A program made the position numbers and the translations under genes. Below, one piece after another: positions 43,626 to 56,501 of a DNA stretch of 64,000 nt. Position 1 is the first letter of the stretch, and every line of letters begins with the position of its first letter. Source of the stretch: Sambucus nigra (Eukaryota > Streptophyta > Magnoliopsida > Dipsacales > Adoxaceae). The stretch is from assembly GCA_949130495.1 (NCBI GenBank), contig OX422207.1, forward strand, positions 710,678,456-710,742,455, written 5' to 3'. The notes beneath the pieces are model-generated. The model made no database searches. It was not told where the DNA came from and saw only the letters and a list, made by a program, of their open reading frames with translations.

Positions 43626-43850
43626 TTGAAGGTCCCAAGAGAGTAGGGTCTGAACAAAAAGTCAGTTTTTAATTAGTTTTTAATTTTTCAAATTTAATAT
43701 ATAAACTTAAACAAAATTAACTCAAATAAAACTTTGCACCAATTTTAAACCAAGTTGTTGTGATAAACCGATTTAATAACTTTTATCTTAACCTAAAACA
43801 TGCATCTAGGTGATAACAAATAAATAAATAATTCAAACCACAATATGTAG
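43626..43850 (-). repeat. 5' LTR remnant of the older SIRE-like relic
   Basis: It begins (plus strand) TGAAGGTCCCAAGAGAGTAGG and contains ACATGCATCTAGGTGATAA, matching the same position in the LTR at 26186 (ACATGCATCTAGGTGTGAT). The remainder of the LTR beyond about 43850 is not recognisable. Confidence 0.65.
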
Positions 43851-43859
43851 ATGTACGAT

Positions 43860-44480
43860 ATGTATGTAGAACTACGAGTGTCGAATGAGAGTTCTCTAAA
43901 TGTTAACAATTATGGCACTTTATATTATCATCTTTATTGCTTGGGATTATGTAGCAATATTTCTTCTTGTTGTCTTGACCCATTTTTTGTTTACTCTTTC
44001 ATGTTTCTAGTTGATGTAAGGTCATGCTCCCTTTATTTTATATTAGTTTTTTAATGTAATAATTGTGTTCAGTATAGTTGGTTTGTGGTACCTAGAAGGT
44101 GTAGGGATTTTAGAGTTACGGTGGAGATTGCATAGTAGTTTATTTTATTTCATGTTGGATTCTTATTACATATGTATATTTCATTATTATCTATAGTTTT
44201 TACCACTTATTATTCTTGCTTACATGATTAGAATGATATTTAATTATTTAATATTCATAATCTTGATATTAAATATTTGACATCTTAAGATATAAAAAGA
44301 TTGGTTGTCACGGTTAGTATCAATGCATGGTCCTAAGACTATAGGGATTATAGGTCCTAAAACTATAGGGATTACTTTTGGGGGTTTATTCTATTTCTAA
44401 CTTGGTATTTTGATGTACATGTTATTTCATTATTTTCAAACAGTGAGGATAGGATGTAAGGGATAAAGAGGATCTCAAAT
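43860..44480. other. Unassigned AT-rich sequence
   Basis: No family recognised. A short tandem duplication of GGTCCTAAAACTATAGGGATT lies at 44327-44373. A 67-codon open frame here has no support. Confidence 0.5.
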
Positions 44481-47400
44481 AGCTATCACGGATAGCCAAG
44501 GTTCGAAAGCGGTTCCTCGAAGGAACCAAGAAATGATTTCCATTATTTATCATATGGTCATAGCTCCAGTGGTATCAATAACTCTAAATCTTTCACCAGT
44601 AGTAGCCCCATCTCCGTAATAGCCAATCGTTAAATTTTCCACCTAGCAAAAGGTCAGAGAGTCCTTTTCTAAGGGTAACTCATCGAAGTTCATAAGCTCT
44701 ACTAACCTTAAGGGTTGATCATTGGATAGATCGAAACTCAACTCAACTCAAATCAATAAAGCCTTTTCCCAATAATTTGGGTTAGCTACATGAATCCTAT
44801 TTTTTATCCCATTTTTTTGCGCAATATCTTCGATTAAACCACATAATATCATGTCCTTTTTATAATATCACACCAAGTCAATTTAGGCCTACATGTACCC
44901 CTTCCTTTACCATCAATACTAATTAAATCACTCTTCCTTACAGGAGCATTCATTTGCCTACACTTGACGTGTCCAAACCATCTAAGTTGATTTTCCCCCA
45001 ATTTATCTTCTATAGGAGATATTTTTACCATTTTACGAATTTTTTAATTTCTAATTTTATCCTTTCCAGTTTTACCATAAATCTGTGTTAGCATTTGCAT
45101 CTCCCCCACACTCATTTTATGCACATTTTATTTCTTGGTTGTCCAACACTCTGTCCCATATAACATGGAAGGTTTAATTAACAACCTATAAAATTTTCCT
45201 TTTGAATTCAAATATATACGCCTATCACACATTACGTCGATAGCACTTCTTCACTTGACCTAGCCTGCTTTAATCCTATGAGTAACACCATCACTAATAT
45301 GTCTATATTTTTGGATAATCGAGCCTAAATAATGAATATGATTATTTCTAGGTATCTTTTGACCCTCCAATTTCACCACATTCCCATTTGCCCTCCTATT
45401 ACTACTAAAATTTCATTCTACATTATCTGTTTAAATCCTATTTATTTTCAATCCTCTTGTTTCTAGAGTTTCTCTCCATAATTCCAATCTCGCATTTATC
45501 CCTGTATTAGTCTCATCCACTAAAATAATATCATCTACAAATGGCATACACCACGGCACCTCATCTTGTATTTATCAAGTCAACTCATCCATAATAAGGG
45601 CAAAGAGATAAGGACTTAATGATGAACCTTAGTGTAGACGTATAAAAATTAGAAATTCATTACTTTCTCCAGCTGAAGTTCTTACAGTAGTCATTGACCC
45701 ATCATAAAATTCCTTGATAACATCAATATATCTACGAGTCACTTTTTATTATGTAGCACCCACCATATTATATCTATGGGTATCCTATCATATGCCTTCT
45801 CCAAATCTATAATTATTATATGACGATCCTTCTTTTTCTCCGTATATCTCAATAATAATCTCCTCAATAAATAGATTATTTTCATTATTGACCTCCCGCA
45901 CATAAACCCAAATTGATTCTCAGATAATGTTTTCAATCCTCTCTCCCAAGTTTTATTGTGTGACTCATTAATTTAATACCACGATAATTTAACAAACTTT
46001 GTATGTCCCCTTTATTTTTATAAATATGTACTAAAACACTCTTTCTTCATTCGGGCATCCTATTAGTCATTATAATTCTATTAAATAATTTTGTAAGCTA
46101 GGATACTCCTTCCTTCCCTAAGCACTTCCAAAACTCAATAGGGATACCATATGGTCCTAATGCATCCATATTTTCATCTTTTTTAGAGCAATCCTAACCT
46201 CTGTTGTTCTAATTCTGCGAAAAAATATATTTTCTCGACTCTCCGTAAGTTCCTCTATATCTAATCTACTCCCATTATTTCCACTTATTAACCTCTCAAA
46301 GTAGTTTTTTAAAATTTCCATAATCTTGTCATCCTTGACTAGGACTCTTGAATCATCATTGTTAATACACTTAACGTTATTAAAATCCTTTTTTTTTCTC
46401 TAAGTTTAGCAAGCTTATAAATAGTTTTTTCTCTTCTTGTGTTCCCAATTTTGTATAAAGATCATCATATGCCTTAACATCTCTTACCATTTTCTTAACT
46501 TCCTTTTGAGACGATTTATATTTATTAAACATTTCTTCATTTCTTGTTGTTTGCCATATTTTAAAGCACTCCCTTTTGATTTTGACTATATTTTGTACTT
46601 CTTCATTCAACCACTAAGTTTCTTTAAATTGTGGCCCCTTTCCTTTTGATTCTCCAAGAATTTATTTTGATATTCTCCTAATATACATGGCCATCTTATC
46701 CCACATTATGTTTGTCTCTTCTTCGGAATTCTATGATGCTTCATTTAATACTTTATCTTTAAATAGTTCTAATTTCTCTCCTTTTAAGTTTCACCACCTA
46801 GTTCATGGGTTAATCTTCTCTTTTCTCACTCGTGATTAATTTTTAATATTTATATCCAACACCATTATCCTATGTTATGAAGTTAAGATCTTACCCGGGA
46901 TAACCTTACAATATTCACATGGTAATCGATCACCTTTCCGAGTAATGAAAAATATATTTGGCTCTTATGCGTTCCACTTTTATAAGTTATTAAGTGTTCA
47001 AACCTCTTTTTAAAACATGTATTTACTAGTACAAAATCATAAGCCACCGTGAAATCTAATATTGACTATCCACCGTCGTTACTATCTACAAAATAATATC
47101 CTCCATGCACTATCTCATATCCTACACGATTTTTTCGTACATGGCCATTAAAATCTCCCCCTATATAGATTTTCTTACCTAAGGGTATTTCTTTAATTAG
47201 TTCATCCATTTGTTCCCAGAATTATACTTTAATGTGCTCGTCTAATCCTACTTGGGGTGCATAAGCACTAACAATATTAATTATATCTTCACCTAATACA
47301 AGTTTTACAAGTATAAGGCTATCACATTTCCTAATAACCGTTACGATGTCATCCTCAAGGGTCTTATCTACTATTATTCCAACTCCGTTCCTATTTCTAT

Positions 47401-47880
47401 GTTTTCCTGTATAATATAATTTAAACCCTACATTTTTTTATTTCTCTAACTTTCTCACTGACCCATTTAGTTTCTTATAAACAAGCTATGTTAACTCTTC
47501 TTCTTATCATTGTATCTACTAACTCCGTTCTTTTTTTATGTCATGGTCCATATGTTCCGAGTTGCTAACCTAATTCTATTATCTCGGACTAGCTTATTTA
47601 CCCACACACGTCTAGATTGTTGTAGGAACCCTTACGTATTTCTCATCATCCGACATTGATGTGACGTCCCTTGCCTATTTTTTGAGACACCTGGTGGCAG
47701 GCGCAACGCATCGCTCAAGAGGAATGACCTAGTATTAGTGCGTATATTCATAGGATTCAAGTTCATAAGGATCTGACAAAGTTTTACTCTGACTTCCAGC
47801 TACCTAATGCAACCCTCCCCCTTTATCTGGTCTTGGGAACGGTAGTCTCCAAAAAACTATAAGTTAAGCGTGACACATGT
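44480..47880 (-). mobile_element. RTE-like LINE relic
   Basis: About 3.4 kb on the minus strand, the usual length of a plant RTE element. It carries an AP-endonuclease-like part and a reverse transcriptase, no LTRs, and ends near 44480-44760 without a clear poly-A tail. The 5' edge at about 47880 is approximate. It lies between the older SIRE-like LTR remnant and unassigned sequence. Confidence 0.75.
44760..47640 (-). pseudogene. LINE endonuclease-reverse transcriptase polyprotein, broken
   Basis: On the minus strand the endonuclease part includes IVSAYAPQVGLDEH (near 47250) and KKIYIGGDFNGHV (near 47140-47180). RT follows: NQFGFMCGRSIMKIIYLLRR (45850-45920), DLEKAYDRIP (near 45780), GSSLSPYLFALIMDEL (near 45590-45640, in pieces), FVDDIILVDE (45512-45546), and the C-terminal LRWFGHV with RGRPKLTW-like text near 44870-44990. 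The catalytic pair reads VDD, close to the usual FADD. Many stops and frameshifts are present. The order and these motifs match plant RTE-clade LINEs; other LINE clades are less likely. Confidence 0.85.
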
Positions 47881-47884
47881 GAAA

Positions 47885-48500
47885 TTTGGATAAAGCGATA
47901 TTTGAGATTATTAAGCTATACATAGGTGAAGAACAAGATTGTGGTGATTTTCCACTTGACATGATATGATTTCCCATGGTGGGAAGTGTGACTACAATTG
48001 AGGAGAGAGATACTCTTACCTATGCGACATTTATATAGAGATTTTGTATATAATACTTTCTCCATGCAACATTTTTTGCTAAAAAGTGAGAGTTCTTGAT
48101 GTTATAATGGGAGGGCAAGATTAGAGTCGAGTATGATCAAGAATTCTCTATCTTTTCATTATTTTCCTAATAAAATATGAACACCATTAAGTTCCCTTTC
48201 TAAATCCCACGAAATTTGATTTAAAATTAATTTTCTAATTGTAAAACACTAATTTGAATTTTATTTAATATATTCTTTATTTTTTTATTCATACATTGTA
48301 TATGTTTTTTATATTTAAATTTTTTTTAAATTATAAATTTCATGATTTTATAATTTTACAGAGTTTTAAAATTAATTTTCATATTTATATGATTTTCTGA
48401 AATTTTAAAATCTTGAGATAAAAATTTACAAGAAACAAAATTAAACATTTATTTTGTTTCTTAATTAAATCTATAGAAAATAAAAATGACAATGTTTAGT
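47885..48500. other. Unassigned, very AT-rich sequence
   Basis: No coding or repeat family recognised; 48230-48440 is almost entirely A/T. Confidence 0.5.
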
Positions 48501-49200
48501 AATCTTAGGGGTCGTTTAGTGTCGATCGAAATGATTGACTTTGGACCAATTAAAAGGAGGGGTTTGGCCCACGCGATTTGACCATGCATGAGCCTCGGGA
48601 TCGTCTTCTCGAACTGTTCTTTGTTTAAGGGTAATTTTACCCTTTGAATCTCCAAGGTATCCTGGCTAATGATGCATGTACCGCTACCGACCTCTCTTGC
48701 TTGTTTACCATGTTGCCCTTATTTATTGAGGATTTACCACCTTACCTAGCATATTCATCAACCTCTATAAATAGAGGGCTCGGGGTTGAGTTTTAAAGGT
48801 TTAGAAAAAATCCTAAACCTAAATTAAATGCTGCCAAATTTTCTTTAGACCTCTTTCTCTCTCCAAAACTTGTTCAAATCGAATTTGTTTAAGAGATTTT
48901 CCCTTAACCCTTTTTTATAAACACCTTTTCATCCTACAAATCTTATGTGTGAGGTTGAGTGTTTAGATACTCTTAAAGGAATTGGAAATTTGAGAGTTTT
49001 CTGATTTTGAGGGTTTGGATCTTTTGAATGTTTTTTGAGTTTTCGGAGTTGTTCATTTTAACCCTTTTGAAGTTTTCAGGGTTTTTCATTTGAAAGTACT
49101 TTTTGATCTTTCTAGGTGGATCGTTGAAAGGTTTATGGAGTTCTGTGACTTTATCCTCCTATATGGGTTTCAATCTACAGTGGGGTATACCTTTTAACTC
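48500..49200 (+). repeat. LTR- or promoter-like stretch of unknown family
   Basis: A GC-richer block (48520-48780) ends in CCTCTATAAATAGAGGGCTC, a canonical TATA box inside a small inverted repeat (CCTCTA/TAGAGG). A leader-like pyrimidine-rich text with CTCTCTCCAAAAC follows. This is the usual look of a plant LTR promoter, but no partner LTR, primer site or coding region was found. Confidence 0.4.
48766..48773 (+). promoter_or_regulatory. TATA box
   Basis: TATAAATA, flanked by CCTC and GAGG that can pair across the box. No downstream gene is recognised. Confidence 0.55.
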
Positions 49201-50840
49201 ACTTTTCATATATCCAAAACTTCATATTCTGATTGTATATGCTTTTGATTTTTGGTATGTGTGAAATTGTGTTAATTTATATGAATACAAAACACTAGTT
49301 TTGAAAAGCCTAACTTTAAAATCTTCCTTTCTCGAACTGATCTACCCAAACTTGTTATAATACATATATATGTCTTTGATATATTATAGATCTATGTTAT
49401 AAACTAAATTTGTGTTTCAAACTATTATACACTCGGAAAACAAAATTTGATTCTTTTCTTTTTATATTTGTGTAGATCTATTGTTTTATAAAAACTCACG
49501 AGCTAAAACATTTGAGACCCAAAACTGACTTTTTATTTTCACACAGTTGAGATTTCAAATCCTAAAGCAAAGAAACTTTGTATCTAGTCTTTAGATTTGA
49601 TCTTCCAACCTTTTGTAAAAACTAGAAATTATAAAAACTTAATTTTTTGTGTTGCATCTTCACTGATACTCTTGTCTTGAGTGTAAAGTTGTGTGTACTA
49701 CTAAGTCTAATATTTGTGTTGTTTGGTCTATTTCAGTATTTTCGGGGTTGTTTAGTGTTAGGCTTGGTGTACTAGGTGTATTGGTTGTAATTATTCATTT
49801 ACACATTATAAACTGTAAATTGTACTTGAAATATTGTTATAGTGGACTTGTGGTCTGTGTTATTGGAACTAAAAGACCTGGGATTTTCCAGTATGTTGGT
49901 TTTCTCATTAACAAAATTATTATGTGTTAATCCCCTTCTCCTCATCTCATTATGTTTCAACTTTAATTAATTTTTATGTTTAACATCACACCAACCATAA
50001 CTAAATTCATGTGTGTCTATCTAACCATACAAGTTTCAAAGGTTTTTATCCAAGAGTTAAAAGAGAATTTCATTAATCTTAATACTTTTGTATAATATAT
50101 TACTTTCACACCAAAGAGAAAAAAAATGAATTTTGAGGGGAGAATTGATATGCACATTCAATAGATTAATGTAGGAAAACTGGACTACAACACTTACACA
50201 TTCTATTTACACCATATATTTATTGACCAATAGAGTGTAGCCCTGTGGAAATAGAAGTTAGTAATCATAGCCGACAACATAATGCGACAGCCTAATAAAA
50301 ATGGCTATATAAGGGATCGACACATGTCAAGACCACGAACATGGGGTGAGCACTTAAATATCAGTTATGGGGGTGTGAATGGACATAGGAAGGAATATTT
50401 AAATGAGTAAGTACCCAATAGTTACAAATGGCAATTTCATGGCAAGGAACTCTATAAATAACTAGCTCAAGGACGAAGGAAAAAATGACTCCTTCAATAA
50501 AAAAAATACATCATTTAAACTATTTTCCCTTTTATTTCTTTTTCCTTTTATTTCTATATAGTTTTTCTTCTTCATAAAAGTAGTTTCTAAGGTAGGTTTA
50601 TTATAATTATGTTTATATTTTATGAAAAGTCCCATCACCTTTACACTTAAATTGTTTTTACTTCTGAGAATGTGCTTCTCGATGATTGATACTGAAATAG
50701 AAATTAATTCTCCTAATTCAAGAATAATGTTTATTTATTATTATAATGGGCTTAACAATAAAGTCTGTGTGACAAAATATTTTACTAAATTTTAGAATTA
50801 TTCAAGCTTCATCTTCTTATTTAAGACAATGATTCTAAAA
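49200..50840. other. Unassigned AT-rich sequence
   Basis: No supported gene. A second TATA-like CTCTATAAATAAC lies at 50450-50462, after text such as GGCTATATAAGGGATC (50304), so another decayed LTR promoter may be here. Confidence 0.4.
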
Positions 50841-50844
50841 GATG

Positions 50845-52230
50845 GGAAAAGAGTAAAATAAAGAGAAGACCGGATGTACGAGGGACAACCCACAAATGGG
50901 AAAAACCTCAGGCCGATAAGAAATACAAATGCACTATGGTAGAGTTTTAAAACTAGAAGAAATAGACTTACAACCTCAAGATGCTACAACTAATTAGACA
51001 CTCTTTCTCATCATATTCTCCGTAGAAAGCGTGAGTAGCTGGAGTATGTTGTAAAATTGCAACCGATTAGGTCCGCAACCAATGCCTTTGAATCATCTAG
51101 CCAAAATTTTCTTATTCAAACTAGAATCAAATTATTTTGTTTCGGGACAGAACCTTCAAGCAACCAAAATGATATACCTAGGATTTTTGTGGGAATCTTA
51201 TATATATGTGTGTTGGGGTGTTTGCAAAGGTGTGGTGCTTTAATTATCAAAATGAGTTTTTCCAAGCCAAAAAAGAGAAAATATTTACTCACCAATAAAA
51301 ATTGGATTTTGAATACATGATGAGTAAATATGCCTCTATTAAAAACAATGGCTTGAAAGAACTCAAAGAGGAGTGAAAAAATGTGGTACCAATTATATGA
51401 AATGTTTTGATTAACAAATGTATTTTTTATATGCTCTCACTCTTGGTTTGGAAGAGTAAGCAACACACTAACTTATATCCCTTTGATTTGAAAAGATTTA
51501 ACGGCTCAAATATTAGGTGTCACGCTCTTAAGGTGTCAAATATTCACATTAAGGTAGAAGTCACCCAAAATGTTATGCTTGACAAACTAACCAAGGAGAT
51601 GTTAAATAAACATTTGTGCAAAAGTGACGTTCGTGTTAGAGAAGTAAACTAAAACCTTGTTTTATGTAATAGTTTTAGTTATGGATTTATTATTGAAATA
51701 AAACCAGTTTTTCTTGTTTTAATGAGAATCATGTATGGACATAATGTTTGCATTATCTTATATATTTTCGATGTCTTTTATTCTGCCCAGTAGATGTTCT
51801 GGTGTGTAGATTATGGCTTACACACAGAGGATCAGATCACGAGTTCTTGTAGAATATAAGCTTTATCATTCATAGTCTTAGATGGAATGGACACACCATT
51901 AGTAGGGTTGTAGCATAATATTTTAGTAGGTCTATCTTGATTACGAAAACTGTATAGTTTCAACTTATTATGCTAGTAAAATTTATGTATATTGAATGGG
52001 ACCACCTTGAGGTCATTTTCTTTATACTGATTTTACAAGACAATGTAAACCTCGTAATTATTAGGTTTACTTAAGGCTCTTAATCCGGATATGATTGATG
52101 GACACATGCACTAGTTATTTATTGCTTTGACCTTTCGGGTGAGATTCATTATTGGATCAATAATCTTAATAGATTGGGTAATGGTGATTATTGTATGGTG
52201 AAAGTATTTTATGGATGGAATCGACGTCTC
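50845..52230. other. Unassigned repeat-like sequence
   Basis: AAAAACCTCAGGCCG and neighbouring text near 50900 recall the margins of copia LTRs, but no partner was found. Open frames at 51057-51320 and 51407-51652 show no family motif. Confidence 0.35.
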
Positions 52231-52985
52231 AGTATAGAGATTGGTGACACCCCCTGAGATTCTTATAAGTTTTGTATGTGTCAAACCCTGCAGGTGGATT
52301 ATGTTAATCCGACACTACAAATAAGTTAAGTTGGATCTCTCAAGGACTTAAATAAGTTAATCAAATAAATTATCAGTAATTTATTTTATTAACTGGTATC
52401 TATAACCTTAACGTGGGGAGAATTAAGTAACTAATAATGAGGAGCTCAAAATATAATTTTGAGCTCAAGAGTGGAGTTGCAATAATAATTACTTAGTGGT
52501 ATTAATTATTATTAAGGGACTAAGATTAGGTTTTCTCAGGCCCATTAGGAGCCACATCCTTATCTCTCCTTAGGGTCCCTACTGTAGCCTATATATATGC
52601 ACGTAAGGATCATTCCTTCTTAAGCTAGTCATCACTCTTTGATACTGAAAAGACCCAAATTCGGACTTATAAGAAAGAGGGGAAGCAAGGAGGAAAGAGG
52701 ACAAGAAAAGGTGGTCACGAAGGAAGATCCCACACTCTGCTAGTGACTATCCATATCAGGAATACAGTAGAAGACTGTGAGGTGCATCGGGCCTGCGATC
52801 TTGATCAACTGTCATCACATACGGTTTGTGCTAAAACGAGATCAAATCAAAGATATCTCAATGGTAAATTTATTCCACTTTATAGGCTTTTGAGTATGTG
52901 CAATATTTTTTGTAGTTAAATCTATACACATTTTCAATAGACCCTTGGATTTCCTCTCCAACATTTCGATGTTGTTAGATGCATT
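52230..52985 (+). repeat. Putative copia-type LTR relic
   Basis: The text has LTR style: GACACCCCCTGAG at the start, GGTTTTCTCAGGCCCATTAGG, a TATATATA box at 52590-52598, then a leader and AGACCCTTGGATTTCCTCTCC near the end. No primer site or coding region follows, and the family is not identified. Confidence 0.35.
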
Positions 52986-52989
52986 TCAC

Positions 52990-54030
52990 TGTAGCGAGCT
53001 ATAACATTGCTACATTTAACCTAAAGCGATCCAGGTCATGCTAAAGTACAGACTTTATACACGGGGACACAAGTAACCAGTAAGACGATGTCACTATAGC
53101 GAGGAAGCCCATAGTTGCGGCAGAACTTATGTGAAGAACTTTGTGCCTTTGTTCATTATTTTTTTTATCATGGATAAGAAAATATCAACGACTGGATTTG
53201 CTACGGCGAAGCTCAGGCGAGACAGGTCGCAATGTGTCCAGAAAATTTTGTCATGTTTTCCTTAGAAGATTTTTCAAAACATGTTTTGAGGAAAACTCCA
53301 AGTATGTTTGCTTCTAGCATGAACACATATACTTAAATACACATAAAGACGCAATTCTTTATAAAATAATTTTTTCTATATGAAAAGTATATTTTTATGT
53401 TTATTCGACTAAATTAAAAAATCAAGGTTAATTAAAAATATTTTTCAATTATAAAAATAGACTAACGAAGGTGAACCTAAGTCCGCTAAGTCTTACACCT
53501 TTTCCTAAATGGTGTACTTGAGGTTCGGCATTGAGTGAATGATGTTCGTTGATGAAGCTTTCCGGTGACCTCTTGGACAAAGACTCACATATATTTTGTC
53601 AAGGAATTTAGACAATACATTCTATGGAGCACATCAAGTTTACTATACTCTTAAAACTTCTCTTAATGTAACTTTCTTTATGTTCCTTACTGAAAATTAT
53701 TTTTCTTTTAGCTTATTTATCTTACTTCACTGTTATATTTAGTTTAAAACTTTTTTTACCTTTATTTTATGCACTTTATATCTCTTCCTTAAATTTTAGT
53801 TGATTAGGTTTTAGAGCTCACTCTTAAGTCTCCTCAAAGTTGATCACAAGTCTTCGTAATTGAAGCATCGAGGAGTATATAATCGTATGATTATTGTAAG
53901 GCTAAGATTGTCAATTGGTTGGAAAAACCATAACATTGTTTAGAACGCTCACATACGATCAAAGGACACAAACAAACCAATCTAGTGAAACATATTTTGG
54001 AATGGCCGGTAGGATGATAGTGCTATATAA
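52990..54030. other. Unassigned AT-rich sequence
   Basis: No gene, repeat unit or element end recognised. Confidence 0.45.
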
Positions 54031-54039
54031 TTGTTTTGC

Positions 54040-54910
54040 ATGGCTAGAACAAGAATGATCGATGATGGAATAAAGAATGTTAGTGAAATTGGTTCAAATA
54101 GATAGCATGTCACCACCACAGAGTAAATAATGGTTGAAACTAGTTAAGAGTTAAGACCAATTCATCAAAAATAAGACTTGAATGTGACAACGGCTCCAAT
54201 GGCCAAAAATCCATGTGTAACACCTCTTATAGGTTTATCTTCAAACTCCCAAGATCAGTTAATTCACCAATTAAACCTGGTATTTGACTATCTTGGGAAT
54301 ATAATGTAGAATATTAGTACAATGATCACAACATTGACTAGTAGGTTATCTTCTCCTACTTTTGCAGTATCTAATGGTCAAGGCTACACGCCATAAATTG
54401 GTGTAAATACAACCACATTGCCCAATCCTTTTCACCTTATGTACTATAAGCCCAATAATAGGGAAACCAGTTTTGAAACAAATCTAAGGATGGGAAACTA
54501 TACCACTAGTTTAGGTGTGAAAACCCTACTAGAAGGTTTAGGAACATCTAATAATTACCAAAAAAATGGGTTATAACAACCCAATAGGGAGAATGCATGT
54601 CCCAAAAGTAGTAGGGACTAGGCCATACTACAGCCCAATTTAAGTTTTCCAGGGGCTTCGAGCTTTGGTGTAATCACTAACCCTATGTTTGAATATGAAC
54701 CCGAGGGGTTGGGAAACAACAGGAGATTTGGGAATGGACCCTCCAAAGGGAAGATAACCAAATCCCTCAAGCACCTGAACCAATGTTTTTCAAAAATAAC
54801 AAAATGCTCCTCCAAAGTTCCCACCTCCTTTGGTAAAATTAGCATCAATGAAAAACCAAGCATGTAAGGACAAATTTCCAATTGAGTCAATTTGTTTGTA
54901 ATTGGCATAT
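54040..54910 (+). pseudogene. Gag-like relic of an unidentified retrotransposon
   Basis: From an ATG near 54040 the plus strand reads MARTRMIDDGIKNVSE and, further on, Asn/Gly/Pro-rich text including NPMFEYEPEGLGNNRRFGNG (54680-54735). The low-complexity composition and an N-terminus of this style occur in Ty3 Gag proteins, but stops are frequent and no zinc knuckle or capsid motif can be placed. The call rests on composition only. Confidence 0.22.
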
Positions 54911-55194
54911 ATCCGAAAAAATTATTTGAATGGTAGGTTAGTCATTGAATTGTGATCCCACAAAGCCTATGAAGTATTGTGTTCTAGATTTTGCGGTAAA
55001 GCTTCAAAGAAGACATCGTATTGTGTTTTGTGCCAACTTTATCTTCACACATTTTCTTTTATCAAAGATCTCCCAGGTATTAATGCTAATGAATTGTGAG
55101 ATCTTGGATTTTATTTAAGGATGTATTTTTACTTATAAAATATTTTTGGAACTTTGAAAAATTATTTTTAAAATTCTTTTTAATATTTTATCTG

Positions 55195-55475
55195 AGTGAT
55201 TTTCGTTCAAATGAATTTTTATCTAGTTAGAACGAAATTTATATTTTGTTTGAATGAACTTAAGACTCGTTAGAATGACTAAGCTTTTTCATTTGAAGTC
55301 ATTCAAAGACTATTTCAAATGATCATAGAATAAAGGCACACTGTTAGGCCTCGTTTGATGGTCGTTCGATACAGATTCAAATGAGATAGTGATCTCGTTA
55401 TAACGATCTTGGTTTTTGTTTAAACAAGATGACATTCTCATTTGAATGAACCGAGTTTCTATTTGAACGAGTAGC
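55195..55475. repeat. Decayed TCGTTCGAACGA palindrome region of a SIRE-like LTR
   Basis: At least nine words such as CGTTCAAATGA, TTTGAATGAAC, TCGTTAGAATGA, GTCGTTCGATA, TCGTTATAACGA and TTTGAACGAG fit TCGTTCGAACGA after CpG loss. It is a longer array (280 bp) than the intact ones, and most copies have lost central or flanking CpGs. The CACTA element begins at its right edge. Confidence 0.65.
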
Positions 55476-55809
55476 ACTACACCAAAAATAGCAATTTGGC
55501 ACACTCTGATATTAAAAATCTGGCACAGCTTAAAACTGTGTCAAATTCTAGCACGGTTTAATAACAATCTGGCACACATTAAAATCGTGCCAAAATTTGG
55601 CACTATTTTTAATTGTGCCAAAATTGAGGACACTAATGTAAATACCCTTAGGTTTTATTTTTTCCACAATTTTTTTCCCATAGCTTTCCCCCCATTTCTC
55701 AGTCGCGCGCTCTCTCTCTCTCAAAGTTCCCCCCGAGACCTTTCGTTCTCTCTCTCCCCCTCCCCATCCGGTGTCCCCCACTTCTTCTTCTTCTCCTCAC
55801 ACCAGATTT

Positions 55810-56058
55810 ATGCTCCAATCCTACACCTCATCTGCCCTCTCAACCGGCCCTTCTTGCCCGATCCGCCTCATTTACTGCGACCGTCCAGTTCTTCAACTCG
55901 TTAAAGAGCCCGTCGCAGTTCTGGTAACCGAAATTTCTTCAGCCGTCCCTGCTTGCCCGATTCGCCTCGTTTACTGCACGGTCAAAGGAAAGTTCCTGAT
56001 GGATCCGAAAGCCGTCTGCGACCGTGCTCGTCAAGGCAAAAGCTTCATTTTAAAATCA
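55810..56058 (+). pseudogene. First exon of the CACTA-carried gene, candidate
   Basis: A GC-rich block in an AT-rich setting, preceded by a pyrimidine-rich leader (55690-55795). An ATG at 55810 opens MLQSYTSSALSTGPSCPIRL and runs to a CAG/GTTC donor-like step at 56058. A segment is internally duplicated: TGCCCGATCCGCCTCATTTA (55855) and TGCCCGATTCGCCTCGTTTA (55953). The position just inside a CACTA end fits the first exon of its transposase-related gene, but I see no diagnostic domain. Confidence 0.35.
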
Positions 56059-56139
56059 GGTTCTTCATCTCCATTTACTTTTAATTTTAACCCTGTAACA
56101 ATTTGCCTAAACTTTTAATTTTAGTAATATATATACCCT

Positions 56140-56170
56140 GAACTATTATTATTATTATTATCATGATCAC

Positions 56171-56219
<49 letters not shown>

Positions 56220-56221
56220 GT
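56140..56221. repeat. (ATT)n microsatellite
   Basis: Two ATT/TTA runs separated by ATCATGATCACT; the longer has about 16 units. Confidence 0.95.
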
Positions 56222-56424
56222 CATGAAACAATCCATGTTAGATACAATGTTAATTTTTCCGCGACATGGGCGCTATACGTAAGAGCTAATAGTGCCACTG
56301 CGATTGTGTCGTGATAATTATGAAAGTTCAGGGAAAATATTACTAAAATTAAAAGTTTAGGTGATAACCCTACAAGTAGCTTATTGAATACCTAGTTATA
56401 TCTTTACATTTGGACACGTGTATA

Positions 56425-56427
<3 letters not shown>

Positions 56428-56500
<73 letters not shown>
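56428..56500. repeat. (GT)n microsatellite
   Basis: An uninterrupted GT run of about 36 units. Confidence 0.97.

Positions 56501-56501
<1 letters not shown>

Noticed and set aside
51407..51652. 81-codon open frame as a copia integrase or RNase H tail
   Set aside because: Composition is suggestive, but none of the conserved residues can be placed.
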